IMG/VR virus record: IMGVR_UViG_3300034159_000011
Coordinates: 1-46,684 of that record
DNA length: 46,684 bases
Source: a virus
Strand: one strand, 5' to 3'
The notes below the pieces were generated by a model, which was given only the letters and a program-made list of their open reading frames with translations, ran no database searches and was not told where the DNA came from. Each line of letters starts with the position of its first letter. Within the stretch, counting starts at the first letter, position 1. Made by a program: the position numbers and the translations under genes. Below, one piece after another: positions 19,371 through 29,522 of this stretch.

Positions 19371-22079
19371 TTAGGTCGGCGGGAATGCGTCGTCATCCGC
19401 GTACATCCTTACGTCGTAATTTACGGCCTTCACGCTGCACGTGCGCGTGCCTTGCGGAGACACGTCAGTAATAAGCGCAGGGAAACACCACTTGGACTCG
19501 TGACCGAACTGGATAATGGGAGGGGTGTCAATCATGCCGCTTAGATCCGGCACGAAGTCCAGGGTCGGGATAGTGAACGCATAATCATCGATGCGCGTTG
19601 CGGTATACGGTCCCGACGCTGTGCCATCCTTGCGCCGCACCAGCACTTTATAAACGCCAGGCACGGACCAGTCTAGCGGCTCGGAGGACTCCAGGGCAAC
19701 TGGGGAGCCTGCGGTGTAGCCTACGACTTCGGCACTCTGTCCGTAGCCTGGAGTAGTAACGCCGAGAGCCACATAATCAAAGTACGCGCTGTTCAGTGCG
19801 TCCAGTTCCGTCTTGAATGAATACTCGCGTTGGCGATACAAGTGCGCGCGGCGCTTACGCATGCCCCACCGCCAGGCCTTATACCGAACGCCCACGCCAT
19901 CGAGTTTCAGCTTCTCGACTCGTTCGCCGGCGTCGCCCGGTAGGCGGCACTCTACCGTCTCTGTCTGCTTAGTAACGTGGTCGTAGTACTCAACGTCTAC
20001 CCCGTCAAAATCGTCCGGCTGATCCGGCATGGTGAAGTCGTAGGACAGCGGTTCAAGCATGATCTGTGGATTATAGACGTGGTCGAAAGAAGGCCCGCGC
20101 GGCTCATCCCGTACGGGGACAAGCAGTCCTCGATCAATAGTCAGCTCGGAGAATCCAGCTTGAAGGGCGTCTATTACATGTGATTTTACCGTACTGGAAT
20201 CGGCGATGATCCTGTCGTAGGTATCCCCGCGCGGCGTCCACCGGGTTGATTCCAAGCGGTTAAGTTCAACCAGGTCGATGTCCGCTGTATCTGAATACCC
20301 TACGCTGCGCAGGATATGCCCCACGGCTGCCGATATTTCCCTCGTAGGTTGGGGTGCCTGCCATGTCGTACCCCGCAGCACCGGCAAGATACGGGTACAC
20401 GCCAAGTTGATCAGGCTTTCGCTCTCAGACGACAGCCTATCGCCACCCCGGATATTGCAGGTCATAGTCGTTAACCCGGCATAACTCGTTGGGGATGAGC
20501 TAGCCATAAGACCTTTTAGCCGCTGCCACATGGACGTATCGTGGACTTCACTTGGGCGCAAACCACCTTGCTGGATAACGAGTTTCTTTACCTGAACTTC
20601 GGGGCGCATCGCGTAGGGCAGATTTATGCGGAAGGTCTTACCTACCGCGTCTAAAGAGTTAGACGACATCGAGTAGGTGCCCGCGGTCCATGCGCCGCCG
20701 ATTGCCATATCGCGATACTCGAAAGAGTGGTTCGCGTCGATGGTGAAGTACTCGCCTTTAGCGCCGAGGCCCACGATCCCGCTAGGATAAAACATATCCC
20801 ATTCTAGTGCGGTTATGACTTGGCCTTCAGGGCATGCCGGGAAGGGGCCTCGATACCCTCCAGTTAGATTTGAACTATCAAGCGTAACCTGCGCGGTATT
20901 CGAAGACAGACTAACCCAACCCGGCCATGCGGTATCGTCTGTGCCCCCGGACTTGATCCGCTTAACCTGGAGCGCCTGCGCTGAATAGCTCAAGACGCGA
21001 TATCGGATTCCGCGATAGGACATAACCATCACGACTGAGCCTATGACCAGGCCGGTGCCAGGGACACCACCATCGTAGTCGAGTTCCATAGTAGTCGGGG
21101 TAACCGCATGAACTACATAGAGCCCTGCGTTGTCCCCAAGGATCTGAATAGTGTCCCCCGCGATAAAGTTGTGCTGGGCGATAGGCCCGCTGATAACGTC
21201 GCGCCCGCCCGAACCTGTGCCATCCGCGACGGTGTAGCTATAAGGCGCCCCGGCGTTGATCAACGTGCCTACCGCCCAGTCTGAGGGGAAGGTGCCAGCG
21301 CCCGTTGGAATGCCTACCACGTCGCCGTTGAAGGTGAATACAGAGGCGGTTGCTGCTGATGTTAGCTCCGATTCGGCGGTAAGCTCCAAGCCATTGGCTC
21401 CAGTATTACTGGCGCCAACCTCGGGAGCCGTGTACCAGAAGTAGTGTGCCACGTCGGCCGACAAATCCGCACCAGGGCCATAGATCTCGAATACTGCATC
21501 GTCGCCCAATGTGGGAAGCGGGGTTTGTCCGGTCTTCACGTCTTGGGGCGAAATCAAGTACGACCCTTGGCCGACGCTAAGGCACATTTCGGTTCGAGGT
21601 TCGCGAGGGGCGGCGTAATAGGCGCGAGGCGGAATCAAGTAATCGGGGTAGCGTTGAGGGTTGTATCCGAACAATTCCGGCCGCACATCGTTGATCTTTA
21701 CCTTGTTGCCCTTGCTGCTTCCGGAGTCCAGCCCTTTACCATTCTGGCTGTTACTGGTCCCAACGCCTGGCATTTTTGGGATTAACATCCCGAGTATCGC
21801 TTTGGCACCGAACACTAAAGCAAACGTGATCGAGAATGGATCTGTGCCTTTGGGCTCTCGATAAATCTCAACTTTGTCCGTGGCAGTAAACTCAGTGTTT
21901 AACCACTGGTATGGTACTAAGCGTTCGCCGTTGAGGTATAGGCTAATCGCCAGCTTGCCTAGGTCAGTACGACGGGAAATACCGTGACGGTATAGCCACT
22001 CGGCCAGGGTTTGGCGCGAGCGCACCTTGTACGTCTCTTTGCCTTCGTCAGAGAGGCGACTGGCGTAAACCTCAATCAT
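19371..22079 (-). CDS. tail tip attachment protein, J-like central fibre/host specificity
   Basis: 902 residues from ATG 22079, which overlaps the NlpC/P60 stop (ATGA); a start 45 bases earlier also exists. Residues 1-100 have the early J-type pattern (RQTLAEWLYRHGI, GERLVPYQWLNTEF). The core follows (DVRPELFGYNPQRYPDYLIPP; DRLSSESESLINLACTRILP; VLVRRKDGTASG), as in tip proteins of lambdoid and Pseudomonas siphoviruses. It would form the trimeric hub below the tape measure and contact the receptor. It is last in the tail block. Confidence 0.85.
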   Translation of the reverse strand: MIEVYASRLSDEGKETYKVRSRQTLAEWLYRHGISRRTDLGKLAISLYLNGERLVPYQWLNTEFTATDKVEIYREPKGTDPFSITFALVFGAKAILGMLIPKMPGVGTSNSQNGKGLDSGSSKGNKVKINDVRPELFGYNPQRYPDYLIPPRAYYAAPREPRTEMCLSVGQGSYLISPQDVKTGQTPLPTLGDDAVFEIYGPGADLSADVAHYFWYTAPEVGASNTGANGLELTAESELTSAATASVFTFNGDVVGIPTGAGTFPSDWAVGTLINAGAPYSYTVADGTGSGGRDVISGPIAQHNFIAGDTIQILGDNAGLYVVHAVTPTTMELDYDGGVPGTGLVIGSVVMVMSYRGIRYRVLSYSAQALQVKRIKSGGTDDTAWPGWVSLSSNTAQVTLDSSNLTGGYRGPFPACPEGQVITALEWDMFYPSGIVGLGAKGEYFTIDANHSFEYRDMAIGGAWTAGTYSMSSNSLDAVGKTFRINLPYAMRPEVQVKKLVIQQGGLRPSEVHDTSMWQRLKGLMASSSPTSYAGLTTMTCNIRGGDRLSSESESLINLACTRILPVLRGTTWQAPQPTREISAAVGHILRSVGYSDTADIDLVELNRLESTRWTPRGDTYDRIIADSSTVKSHVIDALQAGFSELTIDRGLLVPVRDEPRGPSFDHVYNPQIMLEPLSYDFTMPDQPDDFDGVDVEYYDHVTKQTETVECRLPGDAGERVEKLKLDGVGVRYKAWRWGMRKRRAHLYRQREYSFKTELDALNSAYFDYVALGVTTPGYGQSAEVVGYTAGSPVALESSEPLDWSVPGVYKVLVRRKDGTASGPYTATRIDDYAFTIPTLDFVPDLSGMIDTPPIIQFGHESKWCFPALITDVSPQGTRTCSVKAVNYDVRMYADDDAFPPT

Positions 22080-22471
22080 GGGTGGTCTCGATGGAAAGTA
22101 ACGGTTGAGTGGTCGCGTAGCCACTTATGGAGAGGCAGGCATCGGGGGCCTCGAGTTGGATTGATCTCCAAGATGCGCAACCCTTCGGGAGAATCGATCA
22201 CCACGGCGACATGCGTACAAATACGGCCAATCAATACCGAAGCAATAGCACCTGGTTCCGGTTCGCACAACTCCATCACGGAGGATTCGGCTTCGTAAGC
22301 CTTAGTGAATTCGCGAGGATCGGTGTTGCGCAGAGTACCGTACTCAGCTAGTAGACGTTTACCCAGATCGGAGTGCCTTACGGCGCGGACAAGCCCCCAA
22401 CAGTCAAAGCGATCCGGCCCGCGTGCGCCGTCTTCATAGGCGCAGCTTAGATATTTGTTGACCCATTCCAT
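22076..22471 (-). CDS. NlpC/P60-type tail peptidase
   Basis: 131 residues from ATG 22471 (overlapping the upstream stop). RFDCWGLVRAV places the nucleophile at Cys24, and CTHVAVVI gives His87 as the general base, with a further polar residue downstream. Phage tail-tip NlpC/P60 proteins (lambda K-like) cut peptidoglycan peptides during DNA entry. It stands between a DUF1833-type protein and the J-like protein, as expected. Confidence 0.85.
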   Translation of the reverse strand: MEWVNKYLSCAYEDGARGPDRFDCWGLVRAVRHSDLGKRLLAEYGTLRNTDPREFTKAYEAESSVMELCEPEPGAIASVLIGRICTHVAVVIDSPEGLRILEINPTRGPRCLPLHKWLRDHSTVTFHRDHP

Positions 22472-22965
22472 CAGATATACCTGAGTGCTGGTGCAAAGTT
22501 GACAGTGTACAGCGCGCGGGGCCATGCAACACCGATCATGTTGAAGTACCCGGTCTGCAGCTGGGCTTCCTGCCCTTGGATCGATCCAGACAACAGCGTC
22601 AGCACGTACGGCTTCTCCGCCGGCGCGAGTAGATTACCGGATAGGTACGTCCGGTAAATCGCGGTTACGCGGGCGTTGGCTTCGATAGCCTGGTCGATAA
22701 GCTGCGAAGCTTCACCCGTGGTGTTATCCACCGCGAAGGCCAAGGTTTGATTACCCTTGCTGTTCTTGGCCGCCAAGGCGATATCAATGTTCGCCCCAAT
22801 GAACGTCACAGTTCTCCCGTCTTCGGTAACTGCCGTGATGTCTTCGAATCCGGTGCAGATGAACACCGGCACCGTCCAAGCGGCAGAGGTAAGTTCGAGC
22901 GTCCTGATAATCACATCAAGACGCTCGTTAGCCCCCGCGTTCACTTCCGTCAGGATTATACTCAT
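22471..22965 (-). CDS. minor tail protein, DUF1833 type
   Basis: 164 residues. FICTGFEDITAVTEDGRTVTF and the alternating strands that follow are characteristic of DUF1833 minor tail proteins, which take the place of lambda L in many siphoviruses. In the usual order it would follow directly after the tape measure and another minor tail protein. Here two receptor-binding genes are inserted before it. Confidence 0.8.
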   Translation of the reverse strand: MSIILTEVNAGANERLDVIIRTLELTSAAWTVPVFICTGFEDITAVTEDGRTVTFIGANIDIALAAKNSKGNQTLAFAVDNTTGEASQLIDQAIEANARVTAIYRTYLSGNLLAPAEKPYVLTLLSGSIQGQEAQLQTGYFNMIGVAWPRALYTVNFAPALRYI

Positions 22966-24926
22966 GCTATTTCATACGTTCCGCTAACCCAGCCCGTTAT
23001 CCCGGTGCCTCCTGCGTACGTACCGTCGTATTTATAGATCAGAATGTTAGCGCTGCTCGCATCCATGAAACCAGTAAGTGCGTACCGGCTACCGACGTCA
23101 ATACCGCTAGCCGACGATTGGTTTAGGCCTGACGAAAGGTAGGGCATAGAAACCGAGATCGCGCCAGTGCCAGCGCCATTTGCGGTGATCCCAAACTTAA
23201 CTCGGTAATGAACAGTTTTATCTACGCGCTTATAATAAACCGTAGCCGTCGCAGTGGTCAGGGCCCCTCCAGTGGTGGTAATCGACGCGGGGAACAGTTC
23301 CCAAGAATACGGGCCATTGTTCGCTGACATGAAGCCGCTAGGGTTCGCATTGGAGTACGGGCCGCCAACGTTGCCTGAACAATCGCAGTTGCGCACTGCG
23401 CCTGTACTGGTAGCGTCAACCCCGTAACCGTTGGAGACGTTGCCACCCGCAGCATCACCGCGTCCAAGGCCGCCGCCGTCCCACGTACAGTTAGCGCCAC
23501 CGGTAACCTGTAGACCGTTGCCGCCGTTGCCTGCAGCCTGGCAACCGTCGAACGTGATGTTTTGAGCCAAAGCACCATGAATATTCGCGCCGATTGTGCC
23601 GTTAGATACGAGGGTAGCGCCGAAGAAATGGAACCCGTTAACAGTGCCTGCTGCGCCGCTGATGTCGATACCGTCGCCTGAGTTAGCCCCGATCCAAGTA
23701 TTGCTAAGCATGCAGCGTAGAACCTGACCTCCTGCTGCGGGGTTGACGACCAAGCCGCGACCGCCAGTGTCGATATCGCTATCAGTGATTTTCACCAGCG
23801 CGCAAATCTGCCCACTGGCAGGGGCCATCTGAATGCCGTTCACGTTGTGGATAGTCAACACTCTGCTGATCGTAGCTACGTCGCAATAGTGCAGCAGGAT
23901 GCCGTTAGTAGGCTTCAGCGCGGCAGTGTTCACGTCGCTGGTAATGTTTCCGATATTAATGCCGCCGCAATACGCGGTCTTGCCGACACGCACGAGTGCA
24001 CCGCCGGAAGCTACCGAGTCAGGCGTACCGTCTACGGTATGCAGTGTCGTGATATCCACGCCGATACAGCTATCAACGTCGATACCGATGAACTGTTTGG
24101 TGAAACTAAGGTTGTCCGCTGCGCTATACCATGCGCCGCTGAACTTTAGGTACGCGCCAGAGGTCCGGTTAGCCGCAGAATCAAAACCCAAGTCGGCGGC
24201 ACCAGAACCTGAACCCGTAAAGGTGATAACGTCGCCTGTAGCAGATAGCGAGACTAGCGTGCATGCCTTCGGACCATCGCCCTCAAGACGAATTGCCTTT
24301 GTGAAGCTTACAGATCCTACGCCGCTTGAGCCGCGAGGGATTTTAATTACTCCGCCAGTGGTGGGGAGCGCCGCTTGGGCGAGCAGAAGAGCGCCGGAGT
24401 TATCGGTCGCGGGGTTAGCGATCATCCCGTAGTCAGCTGCGTAGACGATATCGCTTAGGCGGGTGTCCAAGGCACGGCGAATCGCAGCACCGAGGGGGTT
24501 GACGTACCCCACGAGACCGGCGCCTTGGCCCACGGTCCCTGCGATGTTTTGCAGATCTTGACGAATTACGTTGTCGGAGATGAGCTTAAAGTTAACCTGG
24601 TCAGTAGCCCAAACTCCAGTCGCCGTGTACGGCAGCGCAACGCTGTTAGCCAGTGCGTATTCCAATCCGCCATGGATAACGTATTGGTTACGCGCAGTGA
24701 TCGTTACGCCTGCCGCATAATCTGCCAGGAAGACATAGCCAGCAGACTGCAAGAAACTTTCGAAACGAGTTTCCATGCCTGACCATGTTTCTCGGCGCCG
24801 ACCGAAACGATCAGTAAAGCTTGGCGCTAAGCTATTAGATGCGTCGTCAAAATTAGACGCGTTATCGTAAAGATCTTTCGGCGCCGTGGAGCCTAGAGGA
24901 TTGCCGGTAAGATAGCGATTGGTCAT
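22962..24926 (-). CDS. tailspike with right-handed beta-helix
   Basis: 654 residues. Residues 1-60 (NPLGSTAPKDLYDNASNFDD; DRFGRRRETWSGME) are an attachment domain shared with the neighbouring fibre gene. Residues 150-200 (YGMIANPATDNSGALLLAQAA; GGVIKIPRGS) are the usual start of a pectate-lyase-like beta-helix. This is followed by many rungs (INIGNITSDVN; TISRVLTIHNVNGIQM; NITFDGCQAAGNGGNGLQV). A C-terminal beta domain ends the chain. It probably binds or cleaves a surface polysaccharide. Cleavage residues cannot be assigned. Confidence 0.88.
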   Translation of the reverse strand: MTNRYLTGNPLGSTAPKDLYDNASNFDDASNSLAPSFTDRFGRRRETWSGMETRFESFLQSAGYVFLADYAAGVTITARNQYVIHGGLEYALANSVALPYTATGVWATDQVNFKLISDNVIRQDLQNIAGTVGQGAGLVGYVNPLGAAIRRALDTRLSDIVYAADYGMIANPATDNSGALLLAQAALPTTGGVIKIPRGSSGVGSVSFTKAIRLEGDGPKACTLVSLSATGDVITFTGSGSGAADLGFDSAANRTSGAYLKFSGAWYSAADNLSFTKQFIGIDVDSCIGVDITTLHTVDGTPDSVASGGALVRVGKTAYCGGINIGNITSDVNTAALKPTNGILLHYCDVATISRVLTIHNVNGIQMAPASGQICALVKITDSDIDTGGRGLVVNPAAGGQVLRCMLSNTWIGANSGDGIDISGAAGTVNGFHFFGATLVSNGTIGANIHGALAQNITFDGCQAAGNGGNGLQVTGGANCTWDGGGLGRGDAAGGNVSNGYGVDATSTGAVRNCDCSGNVGGPYSNANPSGFMSANNGPYSWELFPASITTTGGALTTATATVYYKRVDKTVHYRVKFGITANGAGTGAISVSMPYLSSGLNQSSASGIDVGSRYALTGFMDASSANILIYKYDGTYAGGTGITGWVSGTYEIA

Positions 24927-24938
24927 AACTTGGCCCTT

Positions 24939-25946
24939 TTAGGCAACCGGATAGAAGCCCTGAATATGGATGACGCAACCGTCGGCTGTCGCCATGTTCG
25001 AGTTAGTGCTGGTGGTTACTTGGGCGATGTTGAGCGCCGACAGGATGATGGCGTTGCCACTCAACCCATTAACCATTTCTTCTCGGCAAGGGATGATGTG
25101 TCCGGCAGTTCCTGACAGCGCGGCAACCGGTAGGGTTACCTTCGGATCTGAACCAGTACCCTTTGTGGTAATGGTGATATTGATCTGAACAAAGCACAGG
25201 CCAAACATCACCATGTACTTCCCCGTGGCCGACGCCGAGGTGAACGTATTCACGTTTGCGGTCACTGTAGGGGTGTACGACGTCCAAGATCGTTTGTTGG
25301 CTATCTCCGCTTGAATCATCGCCGCAGTAGCAAGCTGCGTTGTGTTCGTGCCTACAGCAGCAGTAGGTGCGGCGGGTGTGCCCGTAAATGTTGGAGAAGC
25401 TAGTGGCGCCCTGGAAGTGTCGGTCGGATGGACGTGGTCGCCGCGAGCAAATCGCGTTGATGTACCTACCGCAGCCGAGCCGTCTCCTAGAGGCGTAGCA
25501 CTTGCGGCCTGAGCCAGTACAAAGGCAGTAGTGGCAAGCTGCGTGGTATTAGTATCCACTGCTGCGGTTGTGCCGGAAGGAGTGCCGGTAAACGAAGGTG
25601 AGGCTAAAGGCGCGGACCCAATGGTCGTACGCATAGCGGCCGCGTCAGCATCGTCCAGTAGCGTTCGTGCGAAAGCGCTAAGGTCAGTTACCGTACCAGC
25701 ACCACTTCCAGTGAAGTAGAACAGTTTGTTCGCGGCGCTAACGGCTGCGGCCAGGGCCGAAACGTTCGGGCTTACTAGCGCAGCTGCGTCAGCCTCCATT
25801 TGGCTCCACGTCTTTCGCTGGACCCCTAGGCGATCAGGAACGCTGGGGGAAGACGACTGAAGAAGGCTGTCGAAAACCGTAGCGTTATCGTCCAGGTCGC
25901 GAGGGTCCGTTGAGGGGACCGGGTTCATCGTATCATAATTACTCAT
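24939..25946 (-). CDS. tail fibre with collagen-like fibre repeats
   Basis: 335 residues. The N-terminal anchor (NPVPSTDPRDLDDNATVFDS; DRLGVQRKTWSQME) is homologous to that of the tailspike. Two copies of the phage fibre repeat follow (APLASPSFTGTPSG, then TTQLATTAFVLAQA; and APLASPTFTGTPAAP, then TTQLATAAMIQAEI), with FARGDHVHPTDTSR between them. The C-terminal 130 residues form a beta-rich tip. It is a second receptor-binding protein. Confidence 0.85.
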   Translation of the reverse strand: MSNYDTMNPVPSTDPRDLDDNATVFDSLLQSSSPSVPDRLGVQRKTWSQMEADAAALVSPNVSALAAAVSAANKLFYFTGSGAGTVTDLSAFARTLLDDADAAAMRTTIGSAPLASPSFTGTPSGTTAAVDTNTTQLATTAFVLAQAASATPLGDGSAAVGTSTRFARGDHVHPTDTSRAPLASPTFTGTPAAPTAAVGTNTTQLATAAMIQAEIANKRSWTSYTPTVTANVNTFTSASATGKYMVMFGLCFVQINITITTKGTGSDPKVTLPVAALSGTAGHIIPCREEMVNGLSGNAIILSALNIAQVTTSTNSNMATADGCVIHIQGFYPVA

Positions 25947-26458
25947 GGCTGCGGCCAGTCCTCGTTAATTGCGGTGTCCATGGCTTCGATGTAGACCTGC
26001 CACTGGTTCAAAGGCCATTCTCGATTCATCGCGTAATCGAAAATATCCGCCTCGAGAATATATTCCGGCAAGATATCCACCCATCCTGGCTCAAGCAAAG
26101 GTCTGTTCCTTAATTCACATGCGACTTTATATCGCCAAAGGAATTTCCCCGTAAGTTCTCCCCCTACCGGCGTTTCGGTAAACCTTACCTCCTGTTCCTC
26201 AAAACCCATGGGGGTCAGCAAGGGCATAGTAAACCAACCGGCCCCCACAACTTGCACCGTCCAGGCTTCAAATAATTGAGCCTGCATCTGTGTCATTACC
26301 CACTGCAGCGAAACTAGTGTCGGCGCGTTTAGAAACTCGATACGCTGCCTAGCCCTCCCGCTGTCCATCGCCGTACGCCGGATATTGTTTACTGGCGTGA
26401 ATGCGTAGTTATCCCGCAGAGGGCACGGAAGCCCCCGAGGGTAAGTAGGAATTGGCAT
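25943..26458 (-). CDS. minor tail protein
   Basis: 171 residues between the tape measure and fibre genes, sharing one base with the tape measure stop and overlapping the fibre start by 4. It begins MPIPTYPRGLPCPLRDNYAF, a start common in small tail proteins of Pseudomonas siphoviruses, and is rich in Trp and aromatic residues. It most likely forms part of the distal tail, like lambda M or HK97 counterparts. Confidence 0.75.
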   Translation of the reverse strand: MPIPTYPRGLPCPLRDNYAFTPVNNIRRTAMDSGRARQRIEFLNAPTLVSLQWVMTQMQAQLFEAWTVQVVGAGWFTMPLLTPMGFEEQEVRFTETPVGGELTGKFLWRYKVACELRNRPLLEPGWVDILPEYILEADIFDYAMNREWPLNQWQVYIEAMDTAINEDWPQP

Positions 26459-29400
26459 CAGCGGCCCGCCGTCTGCAAACCAAACTTACGGTTCATCGCG
26501 TCGGCAGTACGGCCATCGCCCAGCAAGTCCGCTACGAAAACATCGATCATCTTCTCCCCCTGGTCCCCGGTGCGCTGTTGCGTTTGCCCCGCTTTGGAGG
26601 CGTCTTCAATTAAGTTTACAGTAGTGTTGCCGGTTCCTGTTGGCGATTTGATGTCGTTAAGCGTTTGGTCCAGCTTGGCGCTAGTCTGCGCGGTAGCCGT
26701 GCGGGTAGTGCCGAGGGAGGTATCGCTTGGAAGAGTCACAAAGCCACCGGATGCGTATCCATTACGCGCGATAGCTTCTAGTTTGCCTCGGCCGATGGCT
26801 GCTGTCTGCGCCTTAGTGAACACGTATTCACCTTTGTGGACGATCCCCGCGGGTTCGCTAGACCCGCCATCGCCCGTATAGCCGCCGGTCTCGAAGCCCT
26901 TGATCAAGGTGAAGGCGGCTAGTAGCGCCGCGCCGCCTACGACAGCAGCAGCGCCAAAGGAACCGATGGAGGCTACCAGGGCCGCAGGAAGCCAAGCGGC
27001 TAGGGTTGTGCCCGCAGCGGCAGTTTGCACAGCGGTCGTAGTGGCCGTGGCCGCCACGGCAGCGCCTGTAGTCACCGTGGTCGTAGTCAACATCGCCGCA
27101 GTTTTAGCACCCTCCGCTGCGACGGTAGCAATGGTTTTAGTCGCCTCCGCAGTAGTCGTAGCAGCAGTTATGGCGCCAATACCCAAAAGCTGCAGTGTTT
27201 CAGTAACGATCCACTTAGCTGCGATCTGCTCAAGCGCGCCGAGAATGGCAGACGCCATGCTGACGCCGAGGTTCGCGAACGCTTCGCCTACCGTCTCCGT
27301 GCCTTTAATGATTCCGTCGAGACCGGAGGCAACCGAAGAAGTGGCATCGTTGAGCACAGACGTAGTGGCTTCAGCAGCTTGCGAACTGTAATCCGCTGCC
27401 TCGGTCGCGTAATTTGCCCATGCTTCGGAAGCTCCTAGGAAAAAGCTGCTAGAGGCTTCGTCGACTTGGTTGTAGTAATCCTGCTGTTGGACCAGTCGGG
27501 TGGCTAGGGCCTCTTTCAGAACGTCAGTTTCATCCTGATAAAGTTTATCGCTGATCTGTCCTTTATTGTGTTGGGCTTCAATCTTATCCAATTCGGACTG
27601 GTAGTCCTTACGGATCGCGAGATCTTCTTTAAGACGTTCGCGGCCCTTCTCGCCCATGCCGAGGCCGGTTAGCTGAGAGTTAAGACCCTCTTGCGCGGTG
27701 TTCAGCTTAGACGTTTGATTCTCTTGAAACGCGGCGAGCTTGGAGGCTTCCTCCGCCGCTTGCTTGCGCACCGCGACCTCTTGCTCCAAAGCGACGTTGC
27801 GTTTTAGCTGGGCGGTGATTAGGGCCTCACTGGCGAGCAATGACTTCTGGTCGGCGGTCTGAATGTCCTTCGACTTGATGTCAGCGATTTGTTGCTGGAA
27901 CTTCGCCAGGGCTTGCGCCTGTACGCCTAGCTTCTCTCCCGTATCAGATTGCAGTTGAAGAGCGGCGGCTTGCTGGCGCAAGTTGTCGAGCATCTTTTGC
28001 CCGGCGTCTTCCTGATAAGCTTTGGCAGCGGGAGCCTTCGCGGCTTTATATTTCTCAGCTTCCGCTGCCTTCAATTGGGCGATCTGCTCGGCGCTGTACT
28101 GCACACCGCGGGCCGCTGCGGCGGCGACTTGCTTATCTATCTTCGCGTAAGCTTGGGAGAGCTTTTCCTGCTTGGAAGCAGAGTCGTCAAGACCTTTATT
28201 CAACGCTTCAACAGCAGCGATGCCCCGCTTATCTTTAGCGGCTGCGTCCGCTTGCGCGGCGATACGGCGGCGGGATTCTTCCTGCTGCACGAGCAAGTCG
28301 GTGATCTGCTTCTCGATCTGCGTAGAGCCCTGCCCGCCGCCGCCTCTCGAGCCTGAACCCAAACGAGCGGCATTTTGCAAAGCTTCTTGCAGGTTCGACA
28401 TTTTCTCATCAAACGTGGCTTCTCGACCGACGTCAAGAATCGCATCCCATGCGCCCTTGGCTACGTTCTTCACCGACAACCAAGCGGACTCAACGTAGCC
28501 GAGATCCTCTTTGATCTTTTCAGCACGGCGGGTTAACGCTTCAGCGTAAGACTGTTCGGCCAGGGTTGCCGCACCCTGTGTGTCGCCTTGGCGCTGCAGC
28601 GCTTCGATTTGGGCGTAAGTCGAAGTCGTTAGATAATTCAGAGAGTCGTTAAGCTCCTTGGATGCCTTGACCGGATCTTTCGCCAACTTCTCAAAGTTCT
28701 TGACGGTTTCCTCTGCCGCTACCCCGGTTGCTTCCTGCATCTTGAGCGCCGCGATGGCGATCATATCGAAGGACGAGGCCGGAATGCTGCCGGAGGCAGC
28801 GAGCTGCGTTAGGACTGCGGCAGCAGCGCCAACTGTGCCGACGGATTGGCTAACGCTTTGAGCAAGTGATGAGAGTTGTCCGGAGCTAGTACCGGCAGCG
28901 TTACCACTGAGCACTAAGGCTGAAGTGAAAGCCGTCGCCTCATCGCTTCCCTGCTTGTAAGCCAGGGCCAATACCGCAGCGGCAGCGGCAGCGACTGTAA
29001 AGGGGTTGATAAGCCCCGCGACGTAACCGCCGAGCGCTTTTGCTGCGGGACCGATGCCGCCGAACATATCCTTGAGTTGGCCGCCTTGCTGCAGGAACAC
29101 AGTTAGAGGGTTTTGCCCTGCAGCAATCGAGGTTGCGATGTCCGTGAATTGCGCGGGAACGCCGCGAAGCGCTGCTGCTGTTGCCTTCGCAGACATCCCG
29201 GCTTTAACCAGTGCGCCATCGTTCTGACTCAAGGAGGCTCGGGTCGCGTCCAGTTGCGCCTTGTAGGTTTTGTAATCCTCTGTTGGCAGACGCCCGGCTT
29301 TACGATGCGCGTCAAGCTGCTGCTCCATCTTATCGAGACGGGAGTATGCGGCGACCGTAGGATCAATTTGCCCGATCAAGCGGTCCAACTGGTCGCCTTG

Positions 29401-29520
29401 GTACTTGGCTTCCTTCGTGGTCCGCTTTAAAGCGCGTTCGGCGCGATCCATGCCTGCTTCGAAGCCGGCCGTATTCGCAACGAGGTCAACAGTAGCTTGG
29501 CCTAGGCTGGCAATGGTCAA
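26458..29520 (-). CDS. tail tape measure protein
   Basis: 1020 residues, the longest gene. The N-terminus (LGQATVDLVANTAGFEAGMDRAERALKR) is that of lambda-type tape measures. GVPAQFTDIATSIAAGQNPLTV, near residue 125, is another standard block. A hydrophobic segment lies near 170-190, a long coiled coil near 380-660, and a hydrophobic Ala-rich region near 780-910 that ends in ETGGYTGDGGSSEPAGIVHKGEY, a signature of the C-terminal part. At about 1.5 angstrom per residue it predicts a tail near 150 nm. Confidence 0.95.
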   Translation of the reverse strand: MTIASLGQATVDLVANTAGFEAGMDRAERALKRTTKEAKYQGDQLDRLIGQIDPTVAAYSRLDKMEQQLDAHRKAGRLPTEDYKTYKAQLDATRASLSQNDGALVKAGMSAKATAAALRGVPAQFTDIATSIAAGQNPLTVFLQQGGQLKDMFGGIGPAAKALGGYVAGLINPFTVAAAAAAVLALAYKQGSDEATAFTSALVLSGNAAGTSSGQLSSLAQSVSQSVGTVGAAAAVLTQLAASGSIPASSFDMIAIAALKMQEATGVAAEETVKNFEKLAKDPVKASKELNDSLNYLTTSTYAQIEALQRQGDTQGAATLAEQSYAEALTRRAEKIKEDLGYVESAWLSVKNVAKGAWDAILDVGREATFDEKMSNLQEALQNAARLGSGSRGGGGQGSTQIEKQITDLLVQQEESRRRIAAQADAAAKDKRGIAAVEALNKGLDDSASKQEKLSQAYAKIDKQVAAAAARGVQYSAEQIAQLKAAEAEKYKAAKAPAAKAYQEDAGQKMLDNLRQQAAALQLQSDTGEKLGVQAQALAKFQQQIADIKSKDIQTADQKSLLASEALITAQLKRNVALEQEVAVRKQAAEEASKLAAFQENQTSKLNTAQEGLNSQLTGLGMGEKGRERLKEDLAIRKDYQSELDKIEAQHNKGQISDKLYQDETDVLKEALATRLVQQQDYYNQVDEASSSFFLGASEAWANYATEAADYSSQAAEATTSVLNDATSSVASGLDGIIKGTETVGEAFANLGVSMASAILGALEQIAAKWIVTETLQLLGIGAITAATTTAEATKTIATVAAEGAKTAAMLTTTTVTTGAAVAATATTTAVQTAAAGTTLAAWLPAALVASIGSFGAAAVVGGAALLAAFTLIKGFETGGYTGDGGSSEPAGIVHKGEYVFTKAQTAAIGRGKLEAIARNGYASGGFVTLPSDTSLGTTRTATAQTSAKLDQTLNDIKSPTGTGNTTVNLIEDASKAGQTQQRTGDQGEKMIDVFVADLLGDGRTADAMNRKFGLQTAGR

Positions 29521-29522
29521 TT

